Below are positions 51,887 to 63,329 of a stretch of DNA of 64,000 nt, one piece after another. Every line of letters begins with the position of its first letter. The first letter of the stretch is position 1. The DNA comes from Prostheceraeus crozeri (taxonomy: Eukaryota > Platyhelminthes > Polycladida > Euryleptidae). The position numbers and the translations under genes are program-made. The stretch is from contig CAJQUW010002154.1 in NCBI GenBank assembly GCA_907163375.1, positions 1 to 64,000 on the forward strand, in the 5' to 3' direction. The notes beneath the pieces are model-generated. The model was not told the origin of the DNA. It saw only the letters and a list, made by a program, of their open reading frames with translations, and ran no database searches.

Positions 51887-52371
51887 TATACCGTATATAT
51901 ATATATATATATAATCTAAAAGTGTCCCTGATTGACCTTTCTCGTCTTTCGAAGGTCGGCATGATTATTAAGTGTGATTGAGTATGATTATCAACACAAG
52001 TAACTTCATGACGAGAATGACTGGTAGGTGGTTAAAAAATGGAAAGAGAGAATAGAAGAAGAAATACATTTGAATAGACTGTGTTCAAGGTAATAACTGA
52101 ATGAGCGTGGCTTTTGTGCAAAACGTGGTCGTGAGACCCCTTCATCCTGTTTGGGCTGATATATACTGCGCTTCTGTGGTAATGCAGAATTAAAAATTTG
52201 TAGGCCTACATAGGTATGATTTCTGCAGTTTGAGCACAAATTAAAAAGTACCGGTATATGTGGCGATACTCAATGCATTTATGTACGTTACAATCTACTT
52301 GTGGATAAAGGAATCTGTTGGGGAAATCTTTGTGGCAATCTTCAAGTTGATTCAAATTTGCATTGATTGTA
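51887..52371. other. TA repeat and unassigned sequence
   Basis: TA repeat at about 51,882-51,915, then about 450 bp without recognised features up to the right inverted end of the composite. Confidence 0.5.
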
Positions 52372-52581
52372 CTGTATACAGTATATGCTGGTTTAACTGC
52401 ACTTGCGGCAATAATAGCTTATATTTCTAACAGTAAGAATGTATTTGTGGCAGGATTTGCTGCTTCTGTGTCAATCCTTCTTTATCTGTGGCAGCTGAAA
52501 TGTATTTGTGGCAGCTGAAATGTGTTTGTGGTGTAATTATGGCATATATGTGCAGTATTTGTGGTATTTTGACTCGCCCAT
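52372..52581. repeat. Right inverted end of the composite
   Basis: Reverse complement of 45,760-45,972, with one extra GTATTTGTGGCAGCTGAAAT unit. Ends GACTCGCCCAT. Confidence 0.85.
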
Positions 52582-53697
52582 TCTCATGCCTTCCAATCGC
52601 ATCGGATCAACGTGTCATGCATCATTCAAAGAGCTTGCATTTTCAACTGTACAATAAGCTATGATAGACATACATCCGTTGTAATATTTGTGGAGTATAG
52701 TAGGTCTACTCAAAACATGAAAATCGCTCAATTTACAAATTGCAATTTTTCAATAAGAAAACTTGTGACTATGATAATGAATCAGGCACGGGAGAAATAT
52801 CATTATCTTTATTTTGATATGCTTGTCAATAAAATCGGCAAACTAGGAAAAAATAGTTATATCGTGAAGTTATGACAGAATCATTACTCTTTTGACTGGA
52901 AATGTTGTGTTCTCAAGTTTTTTCTTCAAAAATGTTCATGTTTGGCATCTTCAGAATCTTTGCGATGTAGGGATAGTGCGAATATGAAGGTTTTATTCAA
53001 ATAAGATCAATAGTTTTTTCAAGCTCGTTCAACATCTTTTTCATCTCCACTGAAGTAAACAAGCACCTCGAAATGTGAACGATTGTTCAAAACAAAACAA
53101 TTACCGAAGCCATGACTTTGCTCTCTCAAAGCGACTGCAAATTGTTTACCGTGATTGTTTGTGAACTGTAGCCGAAGTGAAAAGAAACGTTGAAGGAGGA
53201 AAAAACTACTGAATTTATTTGAATAAATCAATAAAGCCTACATATTCGAACTAATTATATCGCAAGGATTCTGAAGATGCCAAACATGAACATTTTCGAA
53301 GAAAACTCGAGAATACTACATTTTCAGTCAAAACAGTCATGATTTTGTGATAACTTCTTCATGATATAACTACTTTTTTCTTCGTTCACCGCTTTTGATG
53401 ACCAGCATGTCAAAAGAAAGCTCAGAAAATGCGCGATATCCCAGTGCATGATTCATTGTCATATTTGCATGTTTTCTTGTTGAAAAATTGTAATTTGTAA
53501 ATTGAGCGGTTTTCATATCTTGAGTACTACTCAGCAAATACAGTAACGGATGCAAGTCTATCATAGCTCATTTGAAAGCTGAGAATGCAAGCTCTCGAAT
53601 GATGTACTGCACGATGATGTGCGACGCGATTGGAAGACAAGAGAATCGATTGAATTTCAGCGAAATTGACTGGTCCATTTCCAGCGAAATGATCAGC

Positions 53698-55319
53698 CAG
53701 AATGCTGTAATAATGCCTTAAAATACCTGATTTTATGCACAATTTCAATGCATGGTATTCAATCTGTTATTTTCTTATCCATTGACAAAGCACTAAGCAG
53801 TTATCCAAATGACATTAGGAACATATCATCCTAATCATAAAATTACAACGAGATAATTGTGCCTTGCTAAACGCACATGTGAAGAATGAACATTTTTACA
53901 TGACTGTAAACTACGTACAATAAGTTACCATCACCTCGGTGAAACTACGTATATGACATTTTCAAGCATTCATCTTTGGAATCAATCTAAGAATATGATT
54001 TTGAATAGCCTGATGATGCTGAGTTGCCGTAGTGATGATTTACCACAAAGAATATTTCTTAAAAACAACCCCTAGTTAAAAGAAAAAGAATTTATTCAGT
54101 AAAACATAGCCCTGATCCTGAACAAGGAGTTAATAGTAACAACGTCACATCAATGTAGTAGGGACAATGATAATAGTTTATAAAACACATTGGAATTTTC
54201 TAAGTTAGAAATGTTACATCTGTGTTTGAGTCCATGTCATGTAAAAAAAATGCACCCACCCAGAAGAGATTCGACCGAGATTAAAGTTGACAAACAATGG
54301 GAAGTTTATTCAAATAATATCTATATCAAGTTACTACGAGTACAAACATAAATGCTGGACAGAAAGGGCAATATTGTGTAACAATGCTACAGGAGGGACA
54401 AGGGAATCAACTGATTTGGACATGTTGGTTGGACGTTGCATAGTTTTCTAGGAGTACATGTAAAACAAGATCAATCATTTACTTCCAGTCCGATATTGCT
54501 GTCAGACTCATGACATGACAAAGTAGGCAAGCAGAGTCAAGAGAGAATATGTCTTGAGTTCGTAATGGTCTATCGACACTCATTGAAAAATCATGAAGAG
54601 CTCTGTAACTGAAATATCAATGACATGAAATCAAAATTCAAAAAGTGAATCACAAATGTGATAGCATTGCCATGACAAAACCATCAATGCTCCATCAGAA
54701 GTCATGCACAACTCAATTAATAGACGTGTTTCATTCGATTCTTGTGCATTGTTCAAATTTACTCCAGACTTATTTAGACAAAGGCCTACATGTAGGCTGC
54801 TATTGTTTGTTCTAGAGATTGTACGAAAACGAATGAGTCATATAATTCAGTGTATAATTCTCTGCAGATTAATACAGGTATTAAATGTTTAGCATTAACA
54901 TCAGTTGGCAACTTCTGAATACTTGAGCTTGGGATTGGCGATTAATGTATCAAATGCCCAATCTTTTTTTTCAAAATTACGGTATCCTAGACGATGTTTA
55001 ATTCATCAATAAGACGATATAATCATTTTAAATGCACTCTGATAATCGCTAGTATGATGTCGTGTTAAGTCATAATGATAATAATCAATAACTGGTGGAT
55101 AAAAATAACGAAGCGTCGGACAAAAAACAAATTCTTTATATAATTTCGCATTTGAAGTGAAATGCACAAAAAAGTAATTTCGAAGTATCAAAAATCAATG
55201 CATTACAGCGGACACATCATGAATAGATCAAGCATCTCTTGTCTTGCTGTCTGCGAATAACTGTCTTCATCAAGGGGAGGATTGATTGGCAAGTAATCAA
55301 CTGATTTTGAATAGATGGA
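53698..55319. other. No gene seen
   Basis: AT-rich sequence without supported frames. Confidence 0.45.
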
Positions 55320-56090
55320 AGACTGGTGATTTTGCTATGTCCTCCAAGCACAAGAATTCCAACTGAGCCGCTACCGCATTTTGATTTTTCTCAGAAAGTG
55401 AGGAATCTTGGTATATCATTCGATCGAAACCTCGATTTATCGTGTCACGTTATCAACGTGATTCGTGTTTTAAATTGTGAGTTGCGCCGTTTGCGCTATC
55501 CGACGCTATTCATCAACGGATGCGAGTAAAACTGTGGTGTGCAGTACTATTCATTCTCGAATTGATTACTGTAATTCAATTCTATACAACTGTCTAACGT
55601 ATCTTCTGGATAAGCTACAGAGTATTCAAAACAATGCGGCAAGATTAATTATGCGTATTCCGAAATATGATCATACATCGTGTCATCTTTCTGATTTACA
55701 CTGGCTTCGTATCAGACAACGGATGTGTTTTAAAATTTGTGTCACCTTGTGCAAAATTCTTCAGGGCTCTTGTCCGTCCTATTTGTCGTATCCGTATATA
55801 TTCCTAGGCGATCACTACGTTCATCTGATGATGACCGAATTCTGGACTCTCGTAATTATCGGACTCGCTTCGGAAGAAGATCATTTTCCTATGCTGCACC
55901 CGCATTGTGGAATTCCTTACCAAGAGACGTAAGGAACTCTGCATCCCTACACTCCTTTAAAAGATCTTTGAGGACATACTTTACTTCTTGCAATCGCTGA
56001 CGTGTGTATGTTTATTGCGTACGTGTAATGTTGCAATGAGTTCACCAAGTAATGGCGCTGTATAAATATACAGTTAATACTATTATCTCA
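55320..56090 (+). mobile_element. LINE 3' end (CR1/L2-like group)
   Basis: In two or three frames: LGISFDRNLDLSCHVINVI, then IHSRIDYCNSILYNCLTYLL and LQSIQNNAARLIMRIPKYDH, HLSDLHWLRIRQRMCFKI and finally AALWNSLPRDVRNS followed by SLHSFKRSLRTYF. This order is the C-terminus of non-LTR polymerases of the CR1/L2-like group. The nucleotide tail ATGGCGCTGTATAAATATA is typical of their 3' ends. The copy is 5'-truncated with at least two frameshifts, yet is well preserved. Confidence 0.85.
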
Positions 56091-56213
56091 TCGGAAATAT
56101 TCGCTGAGGAGGATGAACATCTCTACATGCATTACCGACTCAGATAAATTAGACAACTCAACCGGTCTAACTTGTGAAATCATATTGGATTCTCTGATCC
56201 AATTATCTCGCCA

Positions 56214-56696
56214 TCAACTTCTCCGCTCAAGACCGCGGCGATTGACAGGAAAATCGGAGTCTGGTCTAACCACATGAAATGCAAATAGTCTTTCTTCGCC
56301 CATTTCTTCTGCTTTTCCAGAAATGATGCTTTCAGAGGCATCAAAGATGAGAGTCGAAGGAGTCATGTGGATATAAATCTTCTTGTAGAGAATTCCTGGT
56401 GCAAATGGTGAAAGACCGAAGATGCAGATATGTTTATCAGCTCCGCCAGAGACAAGCAAGGAGAGATCAGTGGAGAGCTTCAGACACGTTACTGCGTCTC
56501 TATGAGCTCCAGGATGGCCGAGTTCGAATCGATATTCGCGTGGTTCGTAATTGTGTTCCAAGGAGGTTAAAACGCGCATTTTGCCCCATTTCCAACACAT
56601 TATGCGGCCACCGCTGCATCCACTGATGACCACACTGCGATCTTTCGATGCTTCTAGAGCAGTTATAGGAAACTTGACGAACTGTCCAGCGTTAGT
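56214..56696 (-). CDS. Terminal exon of a WD-repeat protein gene
   Basis: Read leftwards from an acceptor TTTCTTTCAG (AG at 56,697-56,698). The exon encodes TNAGQFVKFPITALEASKDR, then VVISGCSGGRIMCWKWG and, later, HRDAVTCLKLSTDLSLLVSG followed by GADKHICIFGL: two WD40 blades. The stop lies at 56,214-56,216. Phase 0 at its start matches the phase-0 donor of the exon at 57,901-58,325. WD40 propellers are protein-interaction scaffolds; I cannot name the orthologue. This is the clearest host gene in the window. Confidence 0.75.
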   Translation of the reverse strand, partial: TNAGQFVKFPITALEASKDRSVVISGCSGGRIMCWKWGKMRVLTSLEHNYEPREYRFELGHPGAHRDAVTCLKLSTDLSLLVSGGADKHICIFGLSPFAPGILYKKIYIHMTPSTLIFDASESIISGKAEEMGEERLFAFHVVRPDSDFPVNRRGLERRS

Positions 56697-57900
56697 CTGA
56701 AAGAAAAGATTTGAAAGTTAATAGAAAAGATTTTTGCATTCGGAGAATGGAAAGATCACTTGAAGAAAACAACATGCGAATGAAGAGGCACTGAAGAAAA
56801 GAAGTGTGTAACGGAAACAAGCTGGACAAGACAGCAGTTGACTAGTGCTTTTCGGCAGCAGATATTAGCCGACTGGTAGATAAATTTGTATTCGCAAAAT
56901 TATTTTAGAATTGTTTTTACATTTATTTTTTAAATCTGTAACAATAGGAATTTTGCAAGGACGACACGGGTGCACTTAGGTCAATGAATTTGAGAATTTC
57001 CTATTATGATTCATTATACGCAAGTTAGTAGAATAAGAATTTGACTTCGTGTTGATATTTACTGATTTTACAAGGGCAAATGATTTGCAATTCAATACAT
57101 CATTTCCATAATTGAGAGACGCTTATATGAATCGGCCAGTTTACAAATCAGAGAAGACTTATTAAAATGCATGCATTTTCACTTAGTTTTTTTTGTTGGT
57201 TATAACTTACCAAGCAATGTTGCTTCATCCCATTTCTTACCTCTATAGAAGCGACATAGACTAATGATTGAATTTAAAGTCAAAATCAACTCCTAACACC
57301 ATGAAAAGCGGCTTGTCGAAATGCTAACTCGGTGTGAAGATCAACAAGACTAGCAATGCAACAACTGGCAACGCAACTTTCCACGATCGAGCTTTAAGCG
57401 CGCATTAAAAATTTATTATCTTGGCTTGCTTTTAAGGCAATAATAGTTGCGTCCAGGAGAAAACGGGCTAGTTCTGTTTCATTTTGTGATTACACAAAGT
57501 CATTCAGAATTGCTCATTGTGATCATTAATTTGATGGCAATCTCACAATGTAGATCAGTTGCGATTTTAAGTATTTATATAACTGAAAACAGATGATCAT
57601 GTATATAAATGACATTGAACACAAAGTGGAGTTCTTCAAAGATCAGTTCTCAGTCAACTCTTATCAGACATATTCATGAATGACTTTTGTTATGAAATCA
57701 ATATCAAATACATTTTGAAATCATTTATTTCATGAACTGACTCTAATCGACCTATCACTGCAAACCCACTTCAACATGATGTTCATAAAATCGAAGGTTA
57801 ACATGAACCGGTAATATTGGCGCTCCAATCCTGACGCAGTCCTCCTAGTTCTTAGTAGGTGAAAAATTGTTAAAATTGCGGTAATATTGAACTCTCTTAC
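56697..57900. other. Intron of the WD-repeat gene
   Basis: 1.2 kb between donor (GTAAGAG on the minus strand at 57,900) and acceptor (56,697). No features of note. Confidence 0.65.
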
Positions 57901-58325
57901 TGGCGCAGCTCTCTTCCGTTGTTGAGTTTGTAGATTGATAACAACAGAATGTTTGAACCAAGAACGGAAGAAGCTGATTCTGTGCAAATGACAAGATCCT
58001 GTCATTAAGTCCCACAGGGGCAAATCCCCATCACTGCCAACCATCACTTTAGGCACTTCTTCCTCCATCGGTCCCATCCACGTGTTCACTGAATGAAGAG
58101 CGTCACGATTGGCCTTGCTATTCACAGTTGGTCGTGCAGCACCTTTGTTGGTGTCCGGCAGACTGCAAGGTGTCAGACATGTCGTTGATCCGCCTTCCGA
58201 CATATTGATGGCCCAGGCAACATTCTTCGTTTTCCCACGTCCTCCCACCTGCCATGCGATGATGCCGAAGTCCCACGAATCACTGTGAAGCCAATCCACG
58301 CGCAGTAGACGTGCAATCCCAGTGC
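57901..58325 (-). CDS. Internal exon of the WD-repeat protein gene
   Basis: Acceptor TTATTCTCAG precedes 58,325; donor CCA/GTAAGAG follows 57,901. Encodes GIARLLRVDWLHSDSWDFGI, IIAWQVGGRGKTKNVAWAIN, a Ser/Thr/Pro-rich loop and KVMVGSDGDLPLWDLMTGSC, a WD40 strand ending in the characteristic WD-like dipeptide. Joined in phase with the terminal exon. Earlier exons must lie further right; none was identified with confidence up to 64 kb. Confidence 0.7.
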
Positions 58326-58602
58326 CTGAGAATAAAAGTAAATAATCAGATTTCAAATACTTGAGTGCATGTAGAGCTGGACTAGAAAATCATAAGCATA
58401 AACAATGAAACCTTAGAGTTATTTGTTTATCTTAATCAAATTCACGTAAATAACAATTAATTGTTTTATTTGTTGAACTTTCCAACTTCTTTTAAAAATT
58501 GAAACTCGGTTCCTGTTGCAGTTACTGAAACAAAACTTCGGTCAACATGCTTTGACAAGCTAAATCATACCAAGTTCACGCTCACAAATTCTTGTTCCAT
58601 GG
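58326..58602. other. Intron sequence, no feature seen
   Basis: AT-rich upstream intron of the WD-repeat gene. Confidence 0.5.
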
Positions 58603-59257
58603 ATAGATCCAGATACTTATGGGCGATCTCCCCATCCCCCCCCACGTTTTCAAATTTGTCCAAAATCCACAAAAATGAATAAACCCCTACAAAACTTCAG
58701 AGACACGTATTCGAGCATATTTTCTATCCACATGCAAAAATTTTGCAGATCGGACAAGTACTTTTTGCATTAGAGACGAAAACGTGAAGTGTAGCGATGT
58801 CAACAGCTTGATCTGACTTCGTCTGGTCGAAGCATTATTGTTACTCGTGTGCACATTGTTCTCTCTCCCTCTTCGTCTCATCCACTGCTATTTGAAATCT
58901 TCCCACGACTACTACCTCGCCACACCTTTCTAAGTTAAAATGTTAGAGCAGGGGATGGCCTGGTCATCACCACTTCACGAGTTGTCGAGAAAAGACTTCG
59001 TTGACCTCAAGTGCCATCTGCTCAGACGATGAGGTCAGACGAAGTCAGACCAAGCTGCAGACGTAGCTGTACTTCACGTTATCGTCTCTACTGCAAAAAG
59101 TGCTTGTCCGATTTACATAGATTTTTGCATGTGGGTAGAAAATATACTCAAATGCGTGACTCTGAAGTTTTGTGACGATTGATTCATTTCTACGAATTTG
59201 AGACAAATTTGAAAACGTGGAGGGGAGATAGCACATAAGTACCTAGATCCGTACCAA
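58603..59257. repeat. Foldback element with ~225-bp arms
   Basis: Arms about 58,603-58,830 and 59,030-59,257 are inverted copies (left GATCCAGATACTTATG..., right CATAAGTACCTAGATC). The ~200-bp spacer is unique. No coding capacity. It lies in the presumed intron of the WD-repeat gene. Confidence 0.8.
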
Positions 59258-60150
59258 AGATTATCAGATTCTGCGACGTCCTCTAGAAACTCATTGGAAC
59301 ACTTGGGAACTGGTCAGTGTAGACGCTACTGGCGTAGCCTACTTCCAAACAACTATTAATCACTTCAGACTGAGACGGACATTGTTCATGTGCAGGTAAT
59401 GGTAGCTCTGGAATATTATATTAAATCATTTCGAATGAAGCGCCGATCGAATAGCGTCTATTAATTCAAACAGTTATTAAAATATTAAACCTTCTGAATC
59501 ATAATTTTAGTTATTGTATGAGCCTTACCCACCAAGATGAACAACTATGTTGTCATCATCATCATATCATAAAGATGGTTGAATAATAGCTCATCGTTGC
59601 TGCTTTATTTGAGAGAACAAGTTAATTAGCTTACTGCTGCGTGTTCCCATCGCATGAAGCGGAACATAGCAAGAAAGTTGACGGGTTATATTTTGGCAAT
59701 TATGGAACTTACTAAGTGTCAAGTGAAGAAATACTGAACTTATTAAATTTGAACGGACATTCCACCTCAAAGCGATGTCGATGTTTAGAAAGAGAGAGCA
59801 ACTAGCTACAGCAAATCACTGATAAAGAGAGCCATCTTCTTCATTTATGGGCATAAATGTTGCTTAGCTACATGAGACCTGCAGTTATATATTTATTTTT
59901 CTAAGAAGCATACATATCTAAGGAATGATTTCTGCTACGGCTTCTTAACATCATTTCTTTTTTTGCCTTACAGCTTTATAAAATCTCTTGTGAAACTCAA
60001 TCAACTAACTACTATTATATATTCGTTAAGTAGAATTGAAATTGATCAAAATGCCAAGAGACTTCAATATCGAAATTTGTGGATGTAATCGACAATGTTC
60101 AGTAGATGCTCCACTGTCGATGTTTTCCATACTCTATCGTGACGAAAATG
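59258..60150. other. No gene seen
   Basis: AT-rich sequence, probably intronic. Confidence 0.4.
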
Positions 60151-60841
60151 CCGGGTGTCCCACAGCGAACCCCCCAACACAAAATCAAGATTATTTACTT
60201 GAAGTTTGGTGACTTCGGCTTGATAAGAGCAGCTTGGGCTGTTGTTAGATATCAGTGTATGCTATTATTAGGATATCGAATAGCACTTGTCTTCATTTCG
60301 CAAACAATAATTGCAAATTCAAATTCAAATTTATAACTGAAATGCTGCTTCATGTTTAATCATTTACAATTAGTCAGGCCACGTCGCCACACGATTGAGG
60401 AACGCGTGTTCATTGTAAAAAGCTATTATCAAACTGGCAGTTATCGTGAAGTAGTTCGACGCTTTGAAGACACGTATGGAAGACCAATTGATAGGAAATC
60501 GATTCCATCATTGATTAAGAGATTTGAGTCCACTGGAAGAGTTGACGAAGAGGGACATGGTAGACCATCAAGTGAAAGCCATAGTGAACAGGTAGCCGCG
60601 GTTGCCGGTGCTATCACTGAAATGGGTGATAATTTCTCTATCCGCAAGGCATCCGCTGATCTTGACATTTCAAAATCTACTGTTCATCGTTCGTTTCGTG
60701 CTTTGTATGAACTGCAGAAATTACTCTAATAAGGGAATAATGACCTTTTGATCACAACGTATCAATGTAGGCTGTATTATAATTTGAGATAATGATGGAA
60801 ATCGTTTGGTGGGGGCGGGGGGTTCGCTGTGGGACACCCGG
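60151..60841. mobile_element. Mariner-superfamily-like element with 25-bp perfect inverted ends and only an HTH gene
   Basis: CCGGGTGTCCCACAGCGAAC plus CCCCC at 60,151-60,175 is exactly repeated in inverse at 60,817-60,841. CCGGGTGTCCCA-type ends are common in IS630/Tc1/mariner relatives. The right flank is TA, the left TG, so a TA duplication may have decayed. Only the N-terminal DNA-binding gene lies inside; no catalytic DDE domain. Confidence 0.75.
60352..60729 (+). CDS. Helix-turn-helix transposase N-terminal protein
   Basis: 125 residues. RRHTIEERVFIVKSYYQTGS then YREVVRRFEDTYGRPIDRKS and SLIKRFESTGRVDEEGHGRP is the helix-turn-helix found at the N-terminus of a family of mariner-like transposases (the DUF4817 type). 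A second helix-turn-helix, NFSIRKASADLDISKSTVHR, follows. The frame is open and undamaged although the catalytic part is absent. A start at 60,352 or an internal Met-less start near RRHTIEER is possible. It could bind the inverted ends as a repressor; that is inference. Confidence 0.7.
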   Translation: MFNHLQLVRPRRHTIEERVFIVKSYYQTGSYREVVRRFEDTYGRPIDRKSIPSLIKRFESTGRVDEEGHGRPSSESHSEQVAAVAGAITEMGDNFSIRKASADLDISKSTVHRSFRALYELQKLL

Positions 60842-63329
60842 TATGTTCAATATTTGAAATTCGCAATGCATGATCGACCATAGAGCAAGTATATAGTCTA
60901 CTCAAAGAAATGTCAGCATAGTGAAAATTTATATGTGCGGTAAAAGGATTCAGTTTTCGACGGAGATTACGTTCGTGCGGCCTTAAAAAATTTGATCAAT
61001 TTTTAAGAAGCTGAACTTTTGCGAATTATTCTTTTATTTTATTTTTGCGCAGCTGCAAGCAATGAACAAACACAATAAGTTCATGCGCTGACAAACAACG
61101 ATTCAAGGAAAACAATAACACTTTGTCGAAAACAATTATTTGAATACTTTTAAAAAAAGAGATTTAGCATTAAGACCTAGGGTTTGATTTAAGAGAAGTT
61201 TTATCATTTATTAACAAAGCTTCTATTAGCTATACGAATTTCAAAATCACTGCGTCCTATGTATTTAACAGAAAAAAATTATAAATGTCATTAGTGCAGT
61301 TTGGACATAATTAAGTTCAAATACTTATGGCTGGGTTACCTCTTATAAGATCTTTTAAGGTGCATTCACACCGGACGCGGCGCGTCCAACAAAAATGCCT
61401 GTCTTCGCCGAGCCGCGTGGCGAGGGGCGGGAGAGGGGAATGGAAAGGGGGCAACTACAAATACCATATCATTATGGACACTTCTTATCGCCAAATAATT
61501 AACACATTCATATTCCTTGTGTTACATGCATTCGAACGAACCCAAACAAGACACCATAATATGACACTTTCCCGAGATAATTAAATGACGTACTCAGTTT
61601 TCAGAATTTACATGAAATCAGATCCTACATTTTCTACCGATTGATACCCATCTGTTCTGTGCGTCAACCACGATCATTAAAGTTGCCTATTTTGTTATTA
61701 GCAACAAGATTGCAATAGTAGGAGCCTACATGAAGACTGGTATATTGAAAGTGTTGTTTAAGTATTTTGTAAATTCCAATATACAACAAGCAAGTATCAG
61801 TTCTTCACGGCAATTTGACTTTTTTCAGAAAGGTGCAAACAGCAGGATGACTTTTCTTGTTGTCTTACCATTTGAGCTCGAAAGAAGTGTTACTGCTGAT
61901 CGTGTTACTATAAATGGGTACTTGAGATAAGAATTATTTTAACCTTTTGAGCTCCAAAGCCAAATGTGCTACAAAACCCATGACATGCACGTCACTCGCT
62001 TATAATTGCAACTCCCCTGATGATGATTGAACAATGGGAGCATGCATTGATGGGTAGTTGTGCCAGTGTTGTCAACTGCTAGTTGAACACTTTCGCAAGT
62101 GCCCACATGACGTGCACTGCACGTCATCGAGGCTCAAGAAGCTTTAAAGAAGGTGCTGTGCGAATCCAAATTTAAATGTACGCATAAACTGTTTAGTGGT
62201 AAGTTGTCCTGCAATTATAATGTCACAGAATCATGCAGCGCAATTCCAAGGGGTGCACAAAATTAACATCTTACGTGCAAACTATGTATGTTTTACACAA
62301 ATTTCAAGGTACATTTAATCAAAGATGCTCAATTGTTTCGATGATATAAACTGAATTTGCAGCTTTTTGAGTATCGAAGATAAACACTTTCCATTCCTGC
62401 TTCTCAAATATCGTCCCGAAATTAATTCTAGAATGATTGCTGTTTGAAATAATAAATTCTAAAAAAGGTATAAAACAGATTTATTGTTTTCTATCCGAAA
62501 TTCCATATAATCAATCCCAATAGGCCATAGCGAGATAACTTAAAGAACTCTCTCAAAGAAGCTTTCTGAATTTGTTTGTGATATTTTTCAATTTAGTTGA
62601 CTGTCTTCGACTATTTTTCAATCTCATGACAGTGCTTCTAATTGAGTTCAGCACTATTAGATAGGCCTATTAATTACTGATTGAATATATTTCACTGTCA
62701 TGTTTTACTGTGAATAATGAAATCTTAGAAATGACTATCACGATAGCTAAGAGCCTCATAATCACTACAAGTTTGAGTCATTGCGATCAGACTCGAGTTA
62801 GACAAAGCAGACACTGGCACAGAAATAAAAGCAGACATCGGCACAATTACTGAATATCCACGTTAACCATTCAGTTGAAAATCACAGATAGTCTAGAGAT
62901 GATTAACTCCAATATTTCGACCACACTGTTAATACTGGGCCTGGATTTGGCAGGACAAGGCTATTAATAAACCTATATACACTCAAGAGAAGCTAAACCC
63001 CCCTCTGCAATTCTCTTCTGCTAGAGAAGAAAATCTCGTCTGCGAAGCTTCATGAACAGAGATCAACCATCTCGCGATCGGTGGCTGTCAGAGACGCACA
63101 CGGCGCATGTCATATGAAGTAATTAGACCCTTTGTTGGTCTTATTCGCATGTTAATATTGAACAACAAAGGTCAATACATCAAATGTATTAGGCTATGAT
63201 TAAGTAATTCAATAAAACATCTGAAGGTAGCACATGTCTGCATGAATGTTTATCGGCTAAAATCATGTTATTCCATATTATTAATGCATGTAATTTAGGA
63301 TTCCGTTATCTGATTCATGCAAGGAATTC
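60842..63329. other. No gene seen; possible TTAA-flanked MITE at 61,939-62,147
   Basis: 61,939-62,147 is bordered by TTAA on both sides, with weakly similar inverted ends (CTTTTGAGCTC and CTTCTTGAGCCTC) and internal inverted ATGACATGCACGTCA / ATGACGTGCA motifs; a second piggyBac-like MITE is possible. Otherwise no supported feature. Confidence 0.4.

Larger units (their letters stand above)
45760..52581. mobile_element. 6.8-kb composite element with ~210-bp inverted ends, carrying retrozyme array and PLE
   Basis: Ends ATGGGGCGCGTC...AAAATACCACAAATAC (left) and the matching reverse complement ATGGGCGAGTC (right) delimit 45,760-45,972 and 52,372-52,581. Flanking TCTC on both sides (45,756-45,759 and 52,582-52,585) is a candidate 4-bp target duplication, supported by the uninterrupted paralogous site in the foldback right arm. 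Inside are TA repeats, the 303-bp array and the PLE gene. No transposase was found, so the family of the outer element is unknown; 4-bp duplications fit for example Chapaev or Academ types. Confidence 0.75.
45709..53697. repeat. Older inverted repeat (foldback) whose left arm is split by the 6.8-kb composite
   Basis: Right arm about 53,215-53,697 is continuous. Its reverse complement matches 52,582-53,012 and continues, across the inserted element, into 45,709-45,759 (shared GCTGATCAT, GGAC, AATTTC-x-TTGAAAT and TCTC). The arms diverge by roughly a quarter, so the foldback is older than the insertion. Confidence 0.75.
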
